Assembly: GCA_015680685.1 (NCBI GenBank)
Contig: MNCI01022125.1
Location: 291,699-355,698 of the forward strand
DNA: 64,000 bases
DNA from: Gnetum montanum
Taxonomy: Eukaryota; Streptophyta; Gnetopsida; Gnetales; Gnetaceae
Reading direction: 5' to 3'
Notes under the pieces: model-generated
The model's input: the letters and a program-made list of their open reading frames with translations, nothing else
Told to the model about the DNA's origin: nothing
Database searches by the model: none
Translations under genes and position numbers: made by a program
Shown: positions 52,118-63,780 of the stretch, piece after piece
How the letters are laid out: every line of letters begins with the position of its first letter
How positions within the stretch are numbered: position 1 is the stretch's first letter

Positions 52118-53500
52118 ATGTTGAACATAAGTAATAAATTTCAATTTCGATTTCGATTTCAGTATTGCCCACTAGAATCAAATCTCATTTTTCTGGGGGA
52201 TTCTATATTACCCCAAACTTCTTCAACCAATGTTGAAATTTCTGCTTCTTTTATTGATGCAGAAATCAAATCACAAATTTATAAGCTGGGGAAAAAAAAG
52301 TCCTAGCACCTTATTCTAATGATATTGATGTAACTAAGACACCTGATTTTGTTCTTCTTGATAATGTATAGAAGTCATTGATTGTTGATCTTTCATCACA
52401 ATATGTGTTCATTCAAATTTTAGGTTACTTGCATTGTATTCAAAGTTCCATTTTGCAAGTAAATGATATTATGAAAAAATATGATATCCAAATCCTTCAT
52501 GCTAGACATTATTCTCATTTTTTTCTCCTTGTAGAGTTAGCTAATGCTTCCATGGTGTAGCTTGCCCTAGATATAGGGTCTTTTATACATAAGCATGTAA
52601 TGTTGATCATTTGTAACCATGCTCCAAATTTTCATGTTCAATATAAAGAATATGCTAAAGTTCTATGTTTTGTCTAGTTATATAATCTTTTATTGATTTT
52701 TCAAAAAGCTAAGCATGAAATTGTTAGTCTTCTTGGTCTCATTAAGCATATGGAGTTTATTTCTACAACTTTTGGTTTTCATAAACATTTCTATTTTTTT
52801 TTAGTTTTTTTGGTTGAATTCAACCTTCTCAATAGTAAAAAGGAATTGGTATTACAAGCAAGAGGAAAGAGTTACATTCAGCCAATTACATACTATAATT
52901 TTTTTAACTCTTGCAACTTTTGCCATTGTGAAGGATGTTATTTAATGTATATATTTTTTTGCTAAAGAAAAAAGATTTTGACAAAAAAAAAATGTATTGA
53001 AGTTGAAGATAGAAAAAAAAAACAATATGAAGTTGAAGATACGAAAAATCAAGTTAATGTTAATGAAAAGAATGATCAAATGGTAATAAAGATACTAGAG
53101 AAGAGAAAAGCTCCTATGTATATGTTTACTATTACGAGAGAAAGTACTAAGTAACCTAAATAGATAGCTTGTAAGGCAAATTTTTCCTTGTCTAATAATA
53201 ATATTATTAACTTAAAGATTAAAACTAATATTTACAAAAAGGTTCTAGTTGATGGTAAAGATTCTCAACATAAGATCAATAATAAGCAATGAGGTGACGA
53301 TCTTCTACCAGTGGCACCACTTTCTTACTTTGAAGCAAATATTAGTATTAAGTCACAACTCTCTATCTTGAATCATTTTGCTATTTTAAATTCAACCATG
53401 AATGCTAAAAAGTAATGTAAATTTTGTGGGTGGTTTGTTGTTTGTGGTGTGGATGATGGGGGGTGGTGTTGTTTTCTTAACCAAAATAGAGCATCAAATA
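52118..53500 (+). mobile_element. L1-type LINE remnant, ORF1 part (LINE-D)
   Basis: Plus-strand pieces at 52118-52306, 52378-52560 and 52693-52965 align with the ORF1 of LINE-C at 56550-57170; compare DIQILHARHYSHFFLLVELA here with INVLHACYFS-FLLLVDLA there. They end in a zinc-knuckle-like SCNFCHCEGCY (near 52920). Reverse transcriptase is not visible, so ORF2 is deleted or fully decayed. GT-rich sequence at 53420-53475 may be its 3' UTR. Confidence 0.6.
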
Positions 53501-54025
53501 CACAATTCTCTACAAGGAGCTCTTCTTTTTAATTTCAATTGTCGTGTGCTTCATTTGATTCTCTCTTCATTCTACTTGTAATATTTATTACAGTTGGTCT
53601 TTGGTGAGGAGTGATTTTCTGAAAAGATGCTTGCTTCTTTTGTTATTGGCTGGATTGTAAGGATGCATTCCTAAGTATGTATCCTCAAATCTCTCGAGTC
53701 TTTCCTTTTATGTTATTTCTATTTGTCCTATTTGATGCTCTTATACTATCAATATTGTGATGGAGTCTAAATTTTCTTTATTCATTATTAATATTTTCTT
53801 GGGACCCAACATCCCTCATCCTCCTCTTGTCCCCTTGCACCCCTAAGAATCAAAACCTAACTTTACCTATTAGAATTGAACTTGTGACATGGGATTTCTA
53901 TAGTAATGCTCTTGAAACTAAGCTAACATATCATTATTATGTCATACTTAAGTTCTACCAATGTATTGTGTTAGCTATAATATGTGATGAAACTTGATAT
54001 GTAGTAGTTGGATCATGGGGATATG
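53501..54025. other. Non-coding, nothing recognised
   Basis: AT-rich spacer between LINE-D and LTR copy K. Confidence 0.4.
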
Positions 54026-56043
54026 ATAAAGCATCATTTTGTCAAGTGTATTAGTGGGCTAAGATATCATAGATGCTACATTACATCTACATTGTAGCAT
54101 CCTTTTGATGTGTCTTAATTAGATACTACATCATAGATGCTACATCGCATCTACTATATCGTAGATGCAATATCACATTTGCTATAACTTAGTTGCATCA
54201 ACTTATTCCTATTGACACAACCAAATGCATTAAAGCATTTCTATTGATGAGACGCGGTTCGCATGAGCTGTGATATCGAGTCGTCCCCTGCGATATCGCG
54301 TACACGATATCATGGTCCGTCGCCATATCTATAAATAAGAGGCGGCTCTCCCTTATTTCCTCATCCTGAGTTAGAAGTAGGAAAACTCTGGCAGTTTGAT
54401 CACTCCAGAGATAGAATATTTTCCATGTGCCCGCAGTAGGAGTCCTAAAGTGAACCAATCTTTATTCGAGCAACATTGTACCTGAACACAAGTTGTGTAC
54501 GGTAATAAAGATGAACTTCCTGGATAAACCTTGCAGTGCATGGAATAGGATTTTATTTATTGCTTTCTCTCTCACCCTTAAACTCCTAGAATGCGGTATG
54601 AGTATGACTTGATTACGAGCATCTAAGGATGTGTACAGATAGTCAAGGAATCGGCTGCTCCTCGCAACGCGGTATGAGTACAACTTGATTACGAGCATCT
54701 AGTGTGACTACTTGGTAACCCAGTGGTGTATTCAAGATCTACGCTTGGTAATCCTAGTGGTAGTCATGCACCAAGATGTGTACGGTTAGTCAAGGAATTG
54801 GCTACTCATTGCACTTAGGCTAGATTAGATTCTCTCAACCCTTTCCTCCTAGTTAAGTGCTTCAGTACGACCACTTCGAGCACATGCATTATGCGTGGTG
54901 ATCCCAGCAACGATTAGTGTTTGGTAGCTGTGGTTGCATCAGTTTAGGGTGTGTACGGTATGTGGGAACGGATGCTGACGCTAGGTAATTTAGACTTAGT
55001 TCATTAGTTAGAGTTAGTTAGTTTCTCCAACCCTTCACCTCGATAGCATAGGAGATAAAACATAAAAGACCATAAAAATCATATACCTCGAACTTACTTA
55101 ACCATACACCATGACAACCACAAGTAAGTCTGGGAAGATGACGAATGATTAACCCCAAGTGTTCCATGGGGCGTGTAGGCACTTAGTCTGCGAAGTTCGA
55201 CTGGATCACACGTGCTATGCTCGTTTCGTATGGTTGAGTGTAGGGGTAACTCGCCACTCATCATCTATCAATGCAATGCATGTATCTGCATGTAAATATG
55301 TGAGCACTTGTCACGTATTTAACACCATTTGGTCAATAATATAGTTGAACTCTTGTAGTTTTCTTCCATAATGTTAGAAAATAATCAATGAGTGTCCACA
55401 GCATGGATATGAGTTAATTTTATGGTGTTTTATTCAAGTGGCATTATACTTGGACACATTTTATGAACGGAAATAAGATCTAGATTGATTCATATTAATT
55501 ACGACACCTTGACTTAGAATAGATTTACTTTCAATGTAATTTAATTTTCATGTACTTAGTTAATATTTACATTTCCATGCATGTTAATTAATTAGCGAAG
55601 TAAGTGTGACCAATTTCAAGTGTAAACATGTATTCGATTGGTAATCTCGACAACGTTATTACTTGGTTTGCCTAGTAGCATAACACTTGGTAATCCCAGC
55701 AATGGATATGTGAGTTCAAGATGTGTACTACAAGGTGGAACAGACACTTATCACCCTTATGATAGTTTTAATTTAATTTTATTGTCAATTAGAGTAAATA
55801 ATTAATTTCTATGTTATTAATTAATTTAGTTCAAGGTTCCAACAATATCATAATCATATACTTCACTTTGGACTAAATCATACATGATAAAGCTGCCACT
55901 AGTCCAAGTGGGAAGATAGTGACATATGATCAACACTTAATGATCTAGATACCACATTAGTTCCATCCATAGAATTCTACGGGATTGCATATGAACACTT
56001 GTGATTCGTATGGTTGGGTGTAGGAAATACCTATTGATCATCA
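54026..56043 (+). mobile_element. Solo LTR (copy K), divergent member, split by copy E
   Basis: Downstream of copy E the sequence follows the family order (TTATTCAAGTGGCATTATAC, CTTGGTAATCCCAGCAATG, GTATGGTTGGGTGTAGG) and ends CTATTGATCATCA at 56043. Upstream of copy E the U3 is rich in ATAGATGCTACAT words, including the inverted pair GATGCTACA...TGTAGCATC (54070-54100). ATATG stands on both sides (54021-54025 and 56044-56048). With that duplication the left end lacks TG, so the exact left boundary is uncertain. Confidence 0.65.
54245..55263 (+). mobile_element. Solo LTR (copy E), perfect target duplication
   Basis: 1019 bp from TGATGAGACGCGG to CGCCACTCATCA, flanked by a perfect 5-bp duplication TCTAT (54240-54244 and 55264-55268). 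It has four GATATCGC-type words, a TATA box (ATCTATAAATAAGAGGCGG near 54330) and AATAAAG at 54503. The U5 side contains an internal duplication around GCGGTATGAGTA...TTGATTACGAGCATCTA (54594-54700). It sits inside copy K. Confidence 0.93.
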
Positions 56044-56549
56044 ATATGGGTGTTAAGTCTAACAAATATGGTTAATAATAAAACAAAAAGGAGTAAATAT
56101 TCTCATGAATATAGAAAAGAGATAAACTCTAGGAATGTGAGACCTTACAAATAATTTTAATAAAAAAATGCAAAGTACATCGTATGCTAAGTACTAAGGA
56201 GAGGTGAAACTCCATAACAATATAAAAAGAAAATGTTTGTTGATTATGAAGGTGTTTATTTATGTGTATAACCTTGTGATAAAGTTCTAATTTGAATTGG
56301 AGGTGCTCATGCTTGTGGCTATATGGTAGATCTATTGATGATTTTTAGATTTGAACTTGTTCTTAATTAGCAAAACTTAGATCTTAACTAATCTTTCAAA
56401 AATTTTTTTGATGAGGACTAATATGAAGATAAAAAATGCTAATGTCTCTTAGACTAAAAAGATTGAAGAATTCTAAAGCTTTTGATTTTATATTTTACTT
56501 GATGATTTATATGATTCCCTATAAAAAAATATTACTTCATGATACATAT
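56044..56549. other. Non-coding, possibly 5' part of LINE-C
   Basis: No recognisable domain. The distance to the ORF1 motifs fits a LINE 5' UTR, but no boundary was found. Confidence 0.35.
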
Positions 56550-57170
56550 TTCTATAGCGTATTGGATTTATTTGCCAAAACAAGAGGTTTACACCAATGA
56601 TTCAGCTTATTTTTGAATGTTATGAAATTAATGTTTTGCATGCATGCTATTTTTCCTAATTTCTTTTGCTTGTTGACCTAGCAAATTTTGAAATAATTAA
56701 GAAATCATTAGATCTTAAAGTTTGTATAGATTAGCTTAATACTTTTATTACACGGGAATGGAAAGTGGATCTTAATGCCTATCCTTCTAATTACTCTAAA
56801 ATTCTTTTTTGGATTAAATCAAAAAATCTTCCTCTTATTTTTCACACTGTTGAAAGCCAAATTATTGGTGGCATTGGCACAATTTTGAAGGCCAAGTCAA
56901 AAACATTACTAGATGATGTGCAGTGCACATGTTATTTGGTAGGATTGATTTATGGCAGAGGAAAACAAAATTAAGAATCTTTTCACCTTGTTAGGAGTAT
57001 GTTAATTTTAGGAGTACTTCAGTAATTAATGTTTTTCCCATAAAATTACAAACTATAATCTATGAGGATGTTGCACTTATTGTCATCATGAAGACTATGT
57101 TGTTAGAATATGTCATACTCTCACTAAAAAGGTGTTCATGAGGAAAGGAGATAACAATTTTTTTAAAAGG
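56550..57170 (+). pseudogene. LINE-C ORF1
   Basis: DUF4283-like reading with REWKVDLNAYPSNYSKILFW, IKSKNLPLIFHTVESQIIGG and IGTILKAKSKTLLDD, then a knuckle remnant CTYCHHEDYVVRIC (near 57075-57115), in which the histidine position is tyrosine. An open frame remains at 56765-56974. Confidence 0.65.
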
Positions 57171-58132
57171 AAAATGATGGTAGCTTTAAGTAGTTATAAA
57201 TAAAATCATCTTCAGCAAATAATGGTAGATTCACTTTATATAAATGAGTCCATTATTATAGATCCTCAAAAAATTAACAGTTTTTTAGCTAATCATTTTT
57301 CTTTTGTTTTTTCTTTTGAAGGTTTTATCAAAGAATCCTTCTAGTCCTCTAGAATGCATATTCCTCATCTTATAATAGAAGCACATCAAAGTATTTTTGA
57401 GGTGAAAATTATAATAGAATAAATCCAAGAAATAACCCTTAGTGTAGTAGATGGTAAAGCTCTAGTTGTTGATGATTTTCCAATTGCATTTTTTAAGAAG
57501 AATTTTGATAATATTAGTGATGATCTCTTTTCTATTTTCGAAGAAGCCATTAAAAATTTTTAACTTGATAAAAATATTAATAAAGTTGTTATTCATATAT
57601 TTCATAAGAATGAAGATCTTCAACATATTAGTAAATGCATGCCTATTATTTTTCTTAACAATACTTATAAAATTTTAGCTAGATGCATGGCTTGTCAAAT
57701 TCAAAAGGTTATTAAAGACATAATTAGACCTAAGTAGACTAGTTTTATTAAAGATAGACATATCTTAAATAATGTTATTATAGCCTAGGAGGGAATGCGG
57801 TGGGCTTTTGATACTAACAAGGACACTACTTTTATTAAGTTAGATTATGCTAAAGCTTATGATAGGATTGAATGGAATATCATTATTTCTTGTCTCTATA
57901 AAATGGGATTTAGTGATTATTTTATTTATCTTGTTTGTATTCTGCTATGTGATACTGATGCTTAAGTTTCTAGTAATTTTGGATTGAGTTTTTTTATTTT
58001 TCCTTCAATAGTTAACTCATCAAGATTATCCTCTAGCTATCTATATTTTTATTATTGCCATAAACTTTCTTTCACATAGTCTACATTATGATTGATGAAG
58101 AAATATAATTAAAGAAATTTCAATTGATGATC

Positions 58133-58210
58133 AAGGTATGCAATTACTTAACATGCACTTTGTAGATGATTAAGGTATGTAATTGCTTAACATGCACTTT
58201 GTAAATGATT
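58133..58210 (+). repeat. 39-bp tandem duplication across the RT catalytic box
   Basis: Units 58133-58171 and 58172-58210, each starting AAGGTATG and containing AACATGCACTTTGTA. The unit is 13 codons and in frame; it covers the MHFVDD catalytic motif of LINE-C. The second copy reads MHFVND. Confidence 0.85.
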
Positions 58211-58711
58211 CTTTATTTATGATCAACAATTCTCTACAACATATCAATACTCTTTTAACTATAGTAGAGGATTACTACATGTTATCTAAATCTTGGATTA
58301 ATTAGCAAAAATTTAGTATTTATTGTAATGGAAATATTGATGAGTGGGTTACTTTCAAGCCTTGGAAAATCTTGAAAAAGATTTTGTCTTCATAATTTTA
58401 GAAATACTTTTTTCTTTTAAGCCTAATCTTACTATTTTATAGAATTATGTGGTTGATAAAATTGAAAAGAAGTTGGATAAATGAAAATAGAAAAGCTTAC
58501 CTTTGCTAGTAAATTTTTAATTATTAAGTAAATGCTTCAATCAACTCATGTTTACTACTCTGGTTTTTGGGCTCCTTCTAAAACTTCCTATAAGAGAATT
58601 GATCATATTATCCTTGGTTTCTTTGGTCTACTAAGCAACATAGAAAAGGATTGTCTAGAGTTGCTTGGGATATTTATATTGGTAGTGATGAATCATGTTT
58701 TACATAAGCTC

Positions 58712-59553
58712 TGATATTGGGGTGGCTGCGATATCAAGTACACAATATCAGGTACACGATATCGTGGCCCAAGATGCGATATCAGGCATGCAATATTGTA
58801 GGATACACTCGGGCCTATAAATACAGCCCTTGGGCACCCGATTCAGGGGTAGTTTTCAAAGTCAAGTAGCGAAATTCTTGCAGTTTGTTCATTTGAGAGT
58901 TAGAATATTTTCCAAGTGCCTGCAGTAGGAGTTCTAAGTGTGATCGGATCTTTATTCAAGCATTAATGTACCTGAACACACCATTGTGTTGGCAATAAAG
59001 ACGAGCTCTTTGATTCATCCTTGCAACACTTTAGACTTTCTTTCTTTATGGATTTACATATCGTGATTTCATGTAGTTTACATTAATGTTATTCATTTAG
59101 CAATTAATTTTTATTAAATAAGCAACTAATTAGAATACGCAAGCACGACCCCTTCGAACATATGTGTGACACTTGCTAGCTCAGAAATAGTTAGCATTTG
59201 ACACCCCAGTAGTGTTTACATGAAGTCAGGATGTGTCCAGGAAGTGGGGACGGTTACCTATGTTAGGCTAGATTAGACAATAGTTCACTTAGCACTTAAT
59301 TACTCTCACTTTTATTCTTGTTTTAGGTGATCAAATTGATAAAACAAAAAATAATAAAAATCTTATGCCTCAATCACACTTAACCATACACTTGCATTTC
59401 ACAAGTGAGACTAGGAAGACAACGAACGGACAACACGAAGTCACCATTTAGCTCTAGCATACTTGGTAATTAAAGTTAACAACATTCGATCGGATCGCAC
59501 GTGAATGCCTGTGATTCGTATAGTTGGGCATAGGGGTACCTCGTCGCTTATCA
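58712..59553 (+). mobile_element. Solo LTR (copy F) inside LINE-C ORF2
   Basis: 842 bp. It starts TGATATTGGGG, has about five GATATC words (58730-58795), a TATA box (GCCTATAAATACAGCCC, 58815), AATAAAG (58995) and ends GGTACCTCGTCGCTTATCA. The LINE protein resumes on the far side. Flanks AGCTC and AATAG do not match as a duplication. Confidence 0.8.
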
Positions 59554-59991
59554 AATAGTAAGAAAGATAGAGGACTTAGCCTCATTAATTGTTATAATTA
59601 GGGTATTTCTCTTGTAACAAAATGAATTGCAAAGTAAATTAATGAAGATGATGTTTGGATGCTTCTTTTAAGAAATAGACTTATGTAAGGAAAACCTAAG
59701 AATGATAACAATTGGTCTTTTATTAACTTTCTTCATTGTCTTATTTTTCCATAGTCCATTTCTATTATTGGTTCTCCAATTCTTAAATAATTTTGGAAGA
59801 CATAGTGCAAGCTTAGTAAATATTGAAATTACAATCATATTACAGTTTCGGAATGTATCCTTAAGTGAATTAGCCCATGGTGTTTTCCTTTTAACGAAGG
59901 ATCTTGGGCTACTAATGCATCTAGATTATGTACCACTTGGAGTAGATTTGGTGTCACTAAAGTTTTTTCTCTATGTATGTATGATAGATGC

Positions 59992-60150
59992 TGATGAGAC
60001 GTGACATGCACTGGGCCGCGATATCGCATCCCATGCGATATCGCGTCTTACCCTGCGATATCGCGTCCCGCCGTCATATCTATAAATAAGAGGCGGCACT
60101 CCCTTCATTTCCCAATCCTGGCTAGAAGTAGCGAAGCTCTGGCAGATTGA
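59992..60150 (+). mobile_element. LTR fragment (copy G), ends at an N
   Basis: TGATGAGACGTGAC, four GATATCGC words and TATA box (ATCTATAAATAAGAGGCGG, 60081). It breaks off in R directly at the single N at 60151, where the family would continue with CACTCCAGAG-like sequence. The truncation is therefore probably an assembly join. Confidence 0.85.
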
Positions 60151-60180
60151 NAACTTTAAATAAATTCATAAAAATTCATA

Positions 60181-60261
60181 AAATTTATTTAATTTGTTAG
60201 GATAGCTAATTTCCTTTTTATGAATAGAAAAATTTATTTAATTTGTTAGGATAGCTAATTT
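60181..60261. repeat. 32-bp direct repeat, 49-bp period
   Basis: AAATTTATTTAATTTGTTAG and the following bases occur identically at 60181-60212 and 60230-60261, only 30 bp after the N. Confidence 0.85.
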
Positions 60262-60649
60262 TTAAATTTACAAACTTTGCATCATTTTCAACCTCTAATG
60301 AGAATCAAGTATGCCCAATTGTGGAAGATGATGTGTAGATGTTCCACATTATTAGGAGATTGATCTCATCCTTTTATTTATTCTAAATACGATGAGATCC
60401 TAGTTGTCCATGCTTATCCATATCCATGATTATCTCATCCATAAATAAGATGATAAGGATCATTCCCATGATTTTAGAGACTCATGCTTATCTCTTCAAA
60501 TCCATTTTTGGAAGGATCCAAGTCTATATAATTGTAGCAACACATATTCATAAACATATAGATTCTGGATTAACAAATTGTAAGTGTGTTTTTTGTTGTA
60601 ACAAAGTTCTTTAATTTCTATTTAGGATAGATAGTAGATCTAGATTCAG

Positions 60650-61403
60650 ATTTCTCACCAATGCCCAATCATACAATCTACAAGCATCATGCTAAACTAT
60701 GTCATGAGTTATGAATGAACAAATAATAGCATTTAGCTTAGTTAGGTGATCATAGGTCATTGTCTTTCTAACTAGTAATGGCCCTTAAACTTGTAATGTT
60801 AAGTATAGTTGAGGTATATGCAAAATGATGTTGTAGTGGCCATGTTGCTAATTATATAAAAACTATAATTTTATATAACTAGTAAAAAATAGAAATTAAA
60901 TCCTATTCTAGACTACAAGCAATTAGTATCTATTCCAATTTGGTACACTACTAGACATATGAAGTATCTAGTCATTTGAATTACCAAGTTAATATGAGTT
61001 TAAAGTTCGAGATTGCGCCATGTTGATTTGATCATAATTGTCATGGATGCAATGTAAATATTACACTAGGAAAACAAAAAAGAAATAAATGCAATAAAGT
61101 AAAAATAATTTGAGTCAAAGTGCTACACTATAATGAAATCAATCTTAATCTTTATTATTAAACATGAATGTATCTGGGTACAATCCACTCAAATAAAGAC
61201 ATTGATCAATAAACTTGAATCCACTCTATGGGCACATGCTACCTGATACAAAAAGAATGGAAATAAACTGATAAAGTTTTCCTATTTTACAACTAAAAGG
61301 TATCATAACTATGGCTCATCGATGTGTATTTATAGTGGAGGATATACTAGTAGTCAACTCATTGATGTGGTGTTTACAAATACAACTTTTTCATTATTCA
61401 TCA
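60650..61403 (-). mobile_element. Divergent LTR (copy J), minus strand
   Basis: Keeps the family order in weak form: CAATCATACAATCTACAAGC near 60668, the tract CCACTCAAATAAAGAC (61185), CTATGGGCACATGC (61226) and TATA-like TGTATTTATAGTGG (61326). The U3 has CATCGATG and CATTGATG words like copy I. Ends are not sharp; ATTCATCA near 61403 is the likely left end of the LTR on its own strand. Confidence 0.5.
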
Positions 61404-61913
61404 TTCCACCATAACTAACTTAAAACTCATCCTCGAGTTATACAAAATAAACACAATTTGTTTATAAAATTATGGGGGGATACTAATTAACTAATTAATT
61501 GACATTACAAAATTGTAAGTTTCCCTTGATAATAGAATTTGAATAGTATTCATTATTATAAAAACTGAATTGACAAATCATATAGATATAAGAAAATTTA
61601 TAAAAGTGCTTCAAAATCATGATTGATGAAGTTACGCTTTAAGGGGTGATAGTTCTTTCACCTTGGTCTTCCACATGTGAAGAATAGTTTATTGGCCAAG
61701 TATGATATTTTATCTATAATATTATAACTACAATATTGTATGCTTTTATAGGATAATATAGATATGATGTATTTGCTTCTAGTAAATTCTATAAATAGCA
61801 ACAAAGCATTGTACTTAACTTACCTTTTTATTCCACTCTTACTCAACCTCTTTCAATTTCTTTTTGTAAATGTATATTTATTTTGTAAACATTCACAGTG
61901 TTATCATAAGTAG
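61404..61913. other. Non-coding, nothing recognised
   Basis: AT-rich. It may be flanking host DNA of copy H; no coding sequence. Confidence 0.4.
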
Positions 61914-62806
61914 TGATGAGTGGCGAGGTACCCCTACACTCAACCATACGAATACAAGCGTTACACGCGCGATCCGGTCGAACTCCGTAGACGGACTAGT
62001 TGTGGCATCTAGACAGTTAGCCTTAGGTCGTAGTTCGCTATCTTCCCACCTGGACTAGTATTATCTTTGTCACGTATGGTTTAGTCTAGAGTGAGGTGTA
62101 TGATGTGGTTTCTAATCTAACACTACTCCTGAAGGCAATGGAAAGTAATATTCACTAATCTAGGAGAGAGAGGGTGAGAGAATCTAAACTAGCCTAAGTG
62201 CGATGAGCATCCATTCCTTGATTATCCGTACACACCTTGGACTTCGTGCATGACTACCATTGGAATTACTAAGCGCATATCCTAGGTACGCTACTGGGTT
62301 ACCAAGTAGTCACACTTAAGTGCTTGTAATTAAGTCGTACTCATTTCGTGTTTAATAGGAGTTTAAGGGTGAGAGAGATTAATTAGGAAAGTAGTAAATA
62401 ACAAGTAAATAAATAATTAATCTAAGTGAATGCTACAATGATGAAGTAATCTCGATCTTTATTTCCGGTCATGTGCATGTCCAAGTACATCACACTCGAA
62501 TAAAGGATGCCGTACAATTACATTCACCACACTACGGGCATGAATTGGGAGAAAAAGGGTTGAGAGGAAAAACAAGAACTAAAATCAAACTTAACTCTAA
62601 AATGACTTCCTAATAAAGATAACTAATCTGTCTACTTCTTATTTATAGATGAGGAGACAGGCTGTGATATCGCGTATGTGATATCGCGGCTAGGCTGCGA
62701 TATCGCGTACACAATATTGCATCGGCTGTGATATTGCGGATGCGATATCGCGGGTGTGATATCGTGGGTGCGATATCGCAGCTATCAGAAAATTCATGAC
62801 TCATCA
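61914..62806 (-). mobile_element. 3' LTR (copy H) of a Ty3-type element continuing rightward
   Basis: 893 bp, plus-strand ends TGATGAGTGGCGAGG and ATGACTCATCA. On the minus strand it is directly preceded by the purine tract GTCGTGGGGGTA (62818-62807), a polypurine tract. It is therefore the 3' LTR and the internal region lies at higher coordinates. No PBS borders the other side. Confidence 0.82.
62661..62783. repeat. Array of GATATCGC palindromes in the U3 of copy H
   Basis: About eight GATATC-centred words in 120 bp, most as GCGATATCGC or GTGATATCGC, separated by 6-10 bp spacers. It ends about 15 bp from the TATA box of the LTR. Each word is its own reverse complement. Confidence 0.9.
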
Positions 62807-62818
62807 TACCCCCACGAC

Positions 62819-63780
62819 TGAATGAAAACTCATCTTCGAGTTAAAGTGAGAACAAGCTCCATTGATTACATAGTGGATAAGTATGGGATTATTGACCGGC
62901 TAGAATGGATTCATGCCACAGCGTGGAGTCAGAACAAAATTGAGACATAGCATAAAAAAAATCCTATGATTACAAAATTGGATGGAACTCATGTAGTTCC
63001 TGGTGGTGGTGGCTCCTCCATGGGTGTCTTTACCTTTTCTTGTGCTTCAAGTCTTGGGATTTTGATGGCGTTGAAGTATGGCCTGGAGTTTCTCCTCTTG
63101 TAAGGCCTTGAGTGCCTTGGCGCATGTGTAACTTTGCACTTGTGCCATAGAGGCATCCTAGTCAGCCTTCTCTTTTTCTTCTGCCATCCTTTTATTCTCT
63201 GTCAACCTTTTATTCTCTGTCAATAGTTTATTAAGTTGCTTGATTCTAAAAGTGTCCAGTTGGTTCTGAGTAACCTTTGGCCCTGTATTCGAAAGGTTTA
63301 ATACTTCTAAAATGGCTTGAATAGAGAAATCAACAGTCACACCACAATTGTTAACTGTGGTGCCTTCTTCTTTATTGTGCCAAAATTGGTACATTTCCCC
63401 TAAGTATCAAGAACTGCTTTCAAAGAGGGTAGGCCATAATGGGGACCCTTTGAGGTGATCCCTAACAGCCTCCGCAGCAAATTCTACGAAAGGTCGAAAT
63501 TTTAATTCCATGATCACTATAGTGAATATGGATCTTTCATGGATGGTCTGAACACAATCCTAGGGCAACGTGTGGTATCATCCCTATTTAGATGTTGCAG
63601 CAACTCCTCCTTCCACCTACCTTGATTGTACATTAGCAGGGTCTTCTTGGTGGATATTAAATGATTGTTCCTCCTACTCTACATATTGTCCAGAAGGATC
63701 TTGTCCTTCACCTCTCCTAGGTCTTTTGATCGCACCTTGAGCAGGACCTTCCTGTTGTCCACATTTCATTGCCATCTGCA
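62819..63780 (-). pseudogene. Internal region of the copy H element, unknown ORF
   Basis: Reading leftward from about 63776, a frame begins MAMKCGQQEGPAQGAIKRPR and continues with stops. It includes LKFRPFVEFAAEAVRDHL and an uninterrupted 78-codon part at 63394-63158 (MYQFWHNKEEGTTVNNCGVT). That part ends in a charged coiled-coil-like stretch with a repeated LTENKR unit. It lies just before the polypurine tract, where plant Ty3 elements of the Athila/Tat type carry extra open frames after pol. No capsid, protease or polymerase motif is present. Function unknown. Confidence 0.45.

Larger units (their letters stand above)
57420..59990 (+). pseudogene. LINE-C ORF2, reverse transcriptase remnant
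   Basis: Motifs in order: DDFPIAFFKKNFDNISDDLF (57470), YKILARCMACQIQKVI (57670), FIKLDYAKAYDRIEWN (57830) with the first catalytic aspartate, a decayed PLA-YIF segment (58030), FVDDSLFM-type catalytic box (58155-58215, duplicated), and MLQSTHVYYSGFWAPSK (58532). After LTR copy F the thumb region resumes with KKDRGLSLIN (59575) and WSFINFLHCLIF (59714). The endonuclease part is not seen upstream, where ORF1 decay runs straight into ORF2. Stops occur throughout. Confidence 0.7.
56550..59991 (+). mobile_element. Degenerate L1-type LINE (LINE-C), split by an LTR
   Basis: ORF1 remains (56550-57170) and ORF2 remains (57420 to about 59990) follow on the plus strand, with LTR copy F inserted at 58712-59553. 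LTR copy G begins at 59992 and ends the readable LINE. Many stops; no target duplication found. Confidence 0.75.

Noticed and set aside
62661-62783. Regularly repeated words that could suggest a CRISPR-like array
   Set aside because: The words are 8-10 bp palindromes with very short spacers inside an LTR of a plant genome; no cas genes are present.
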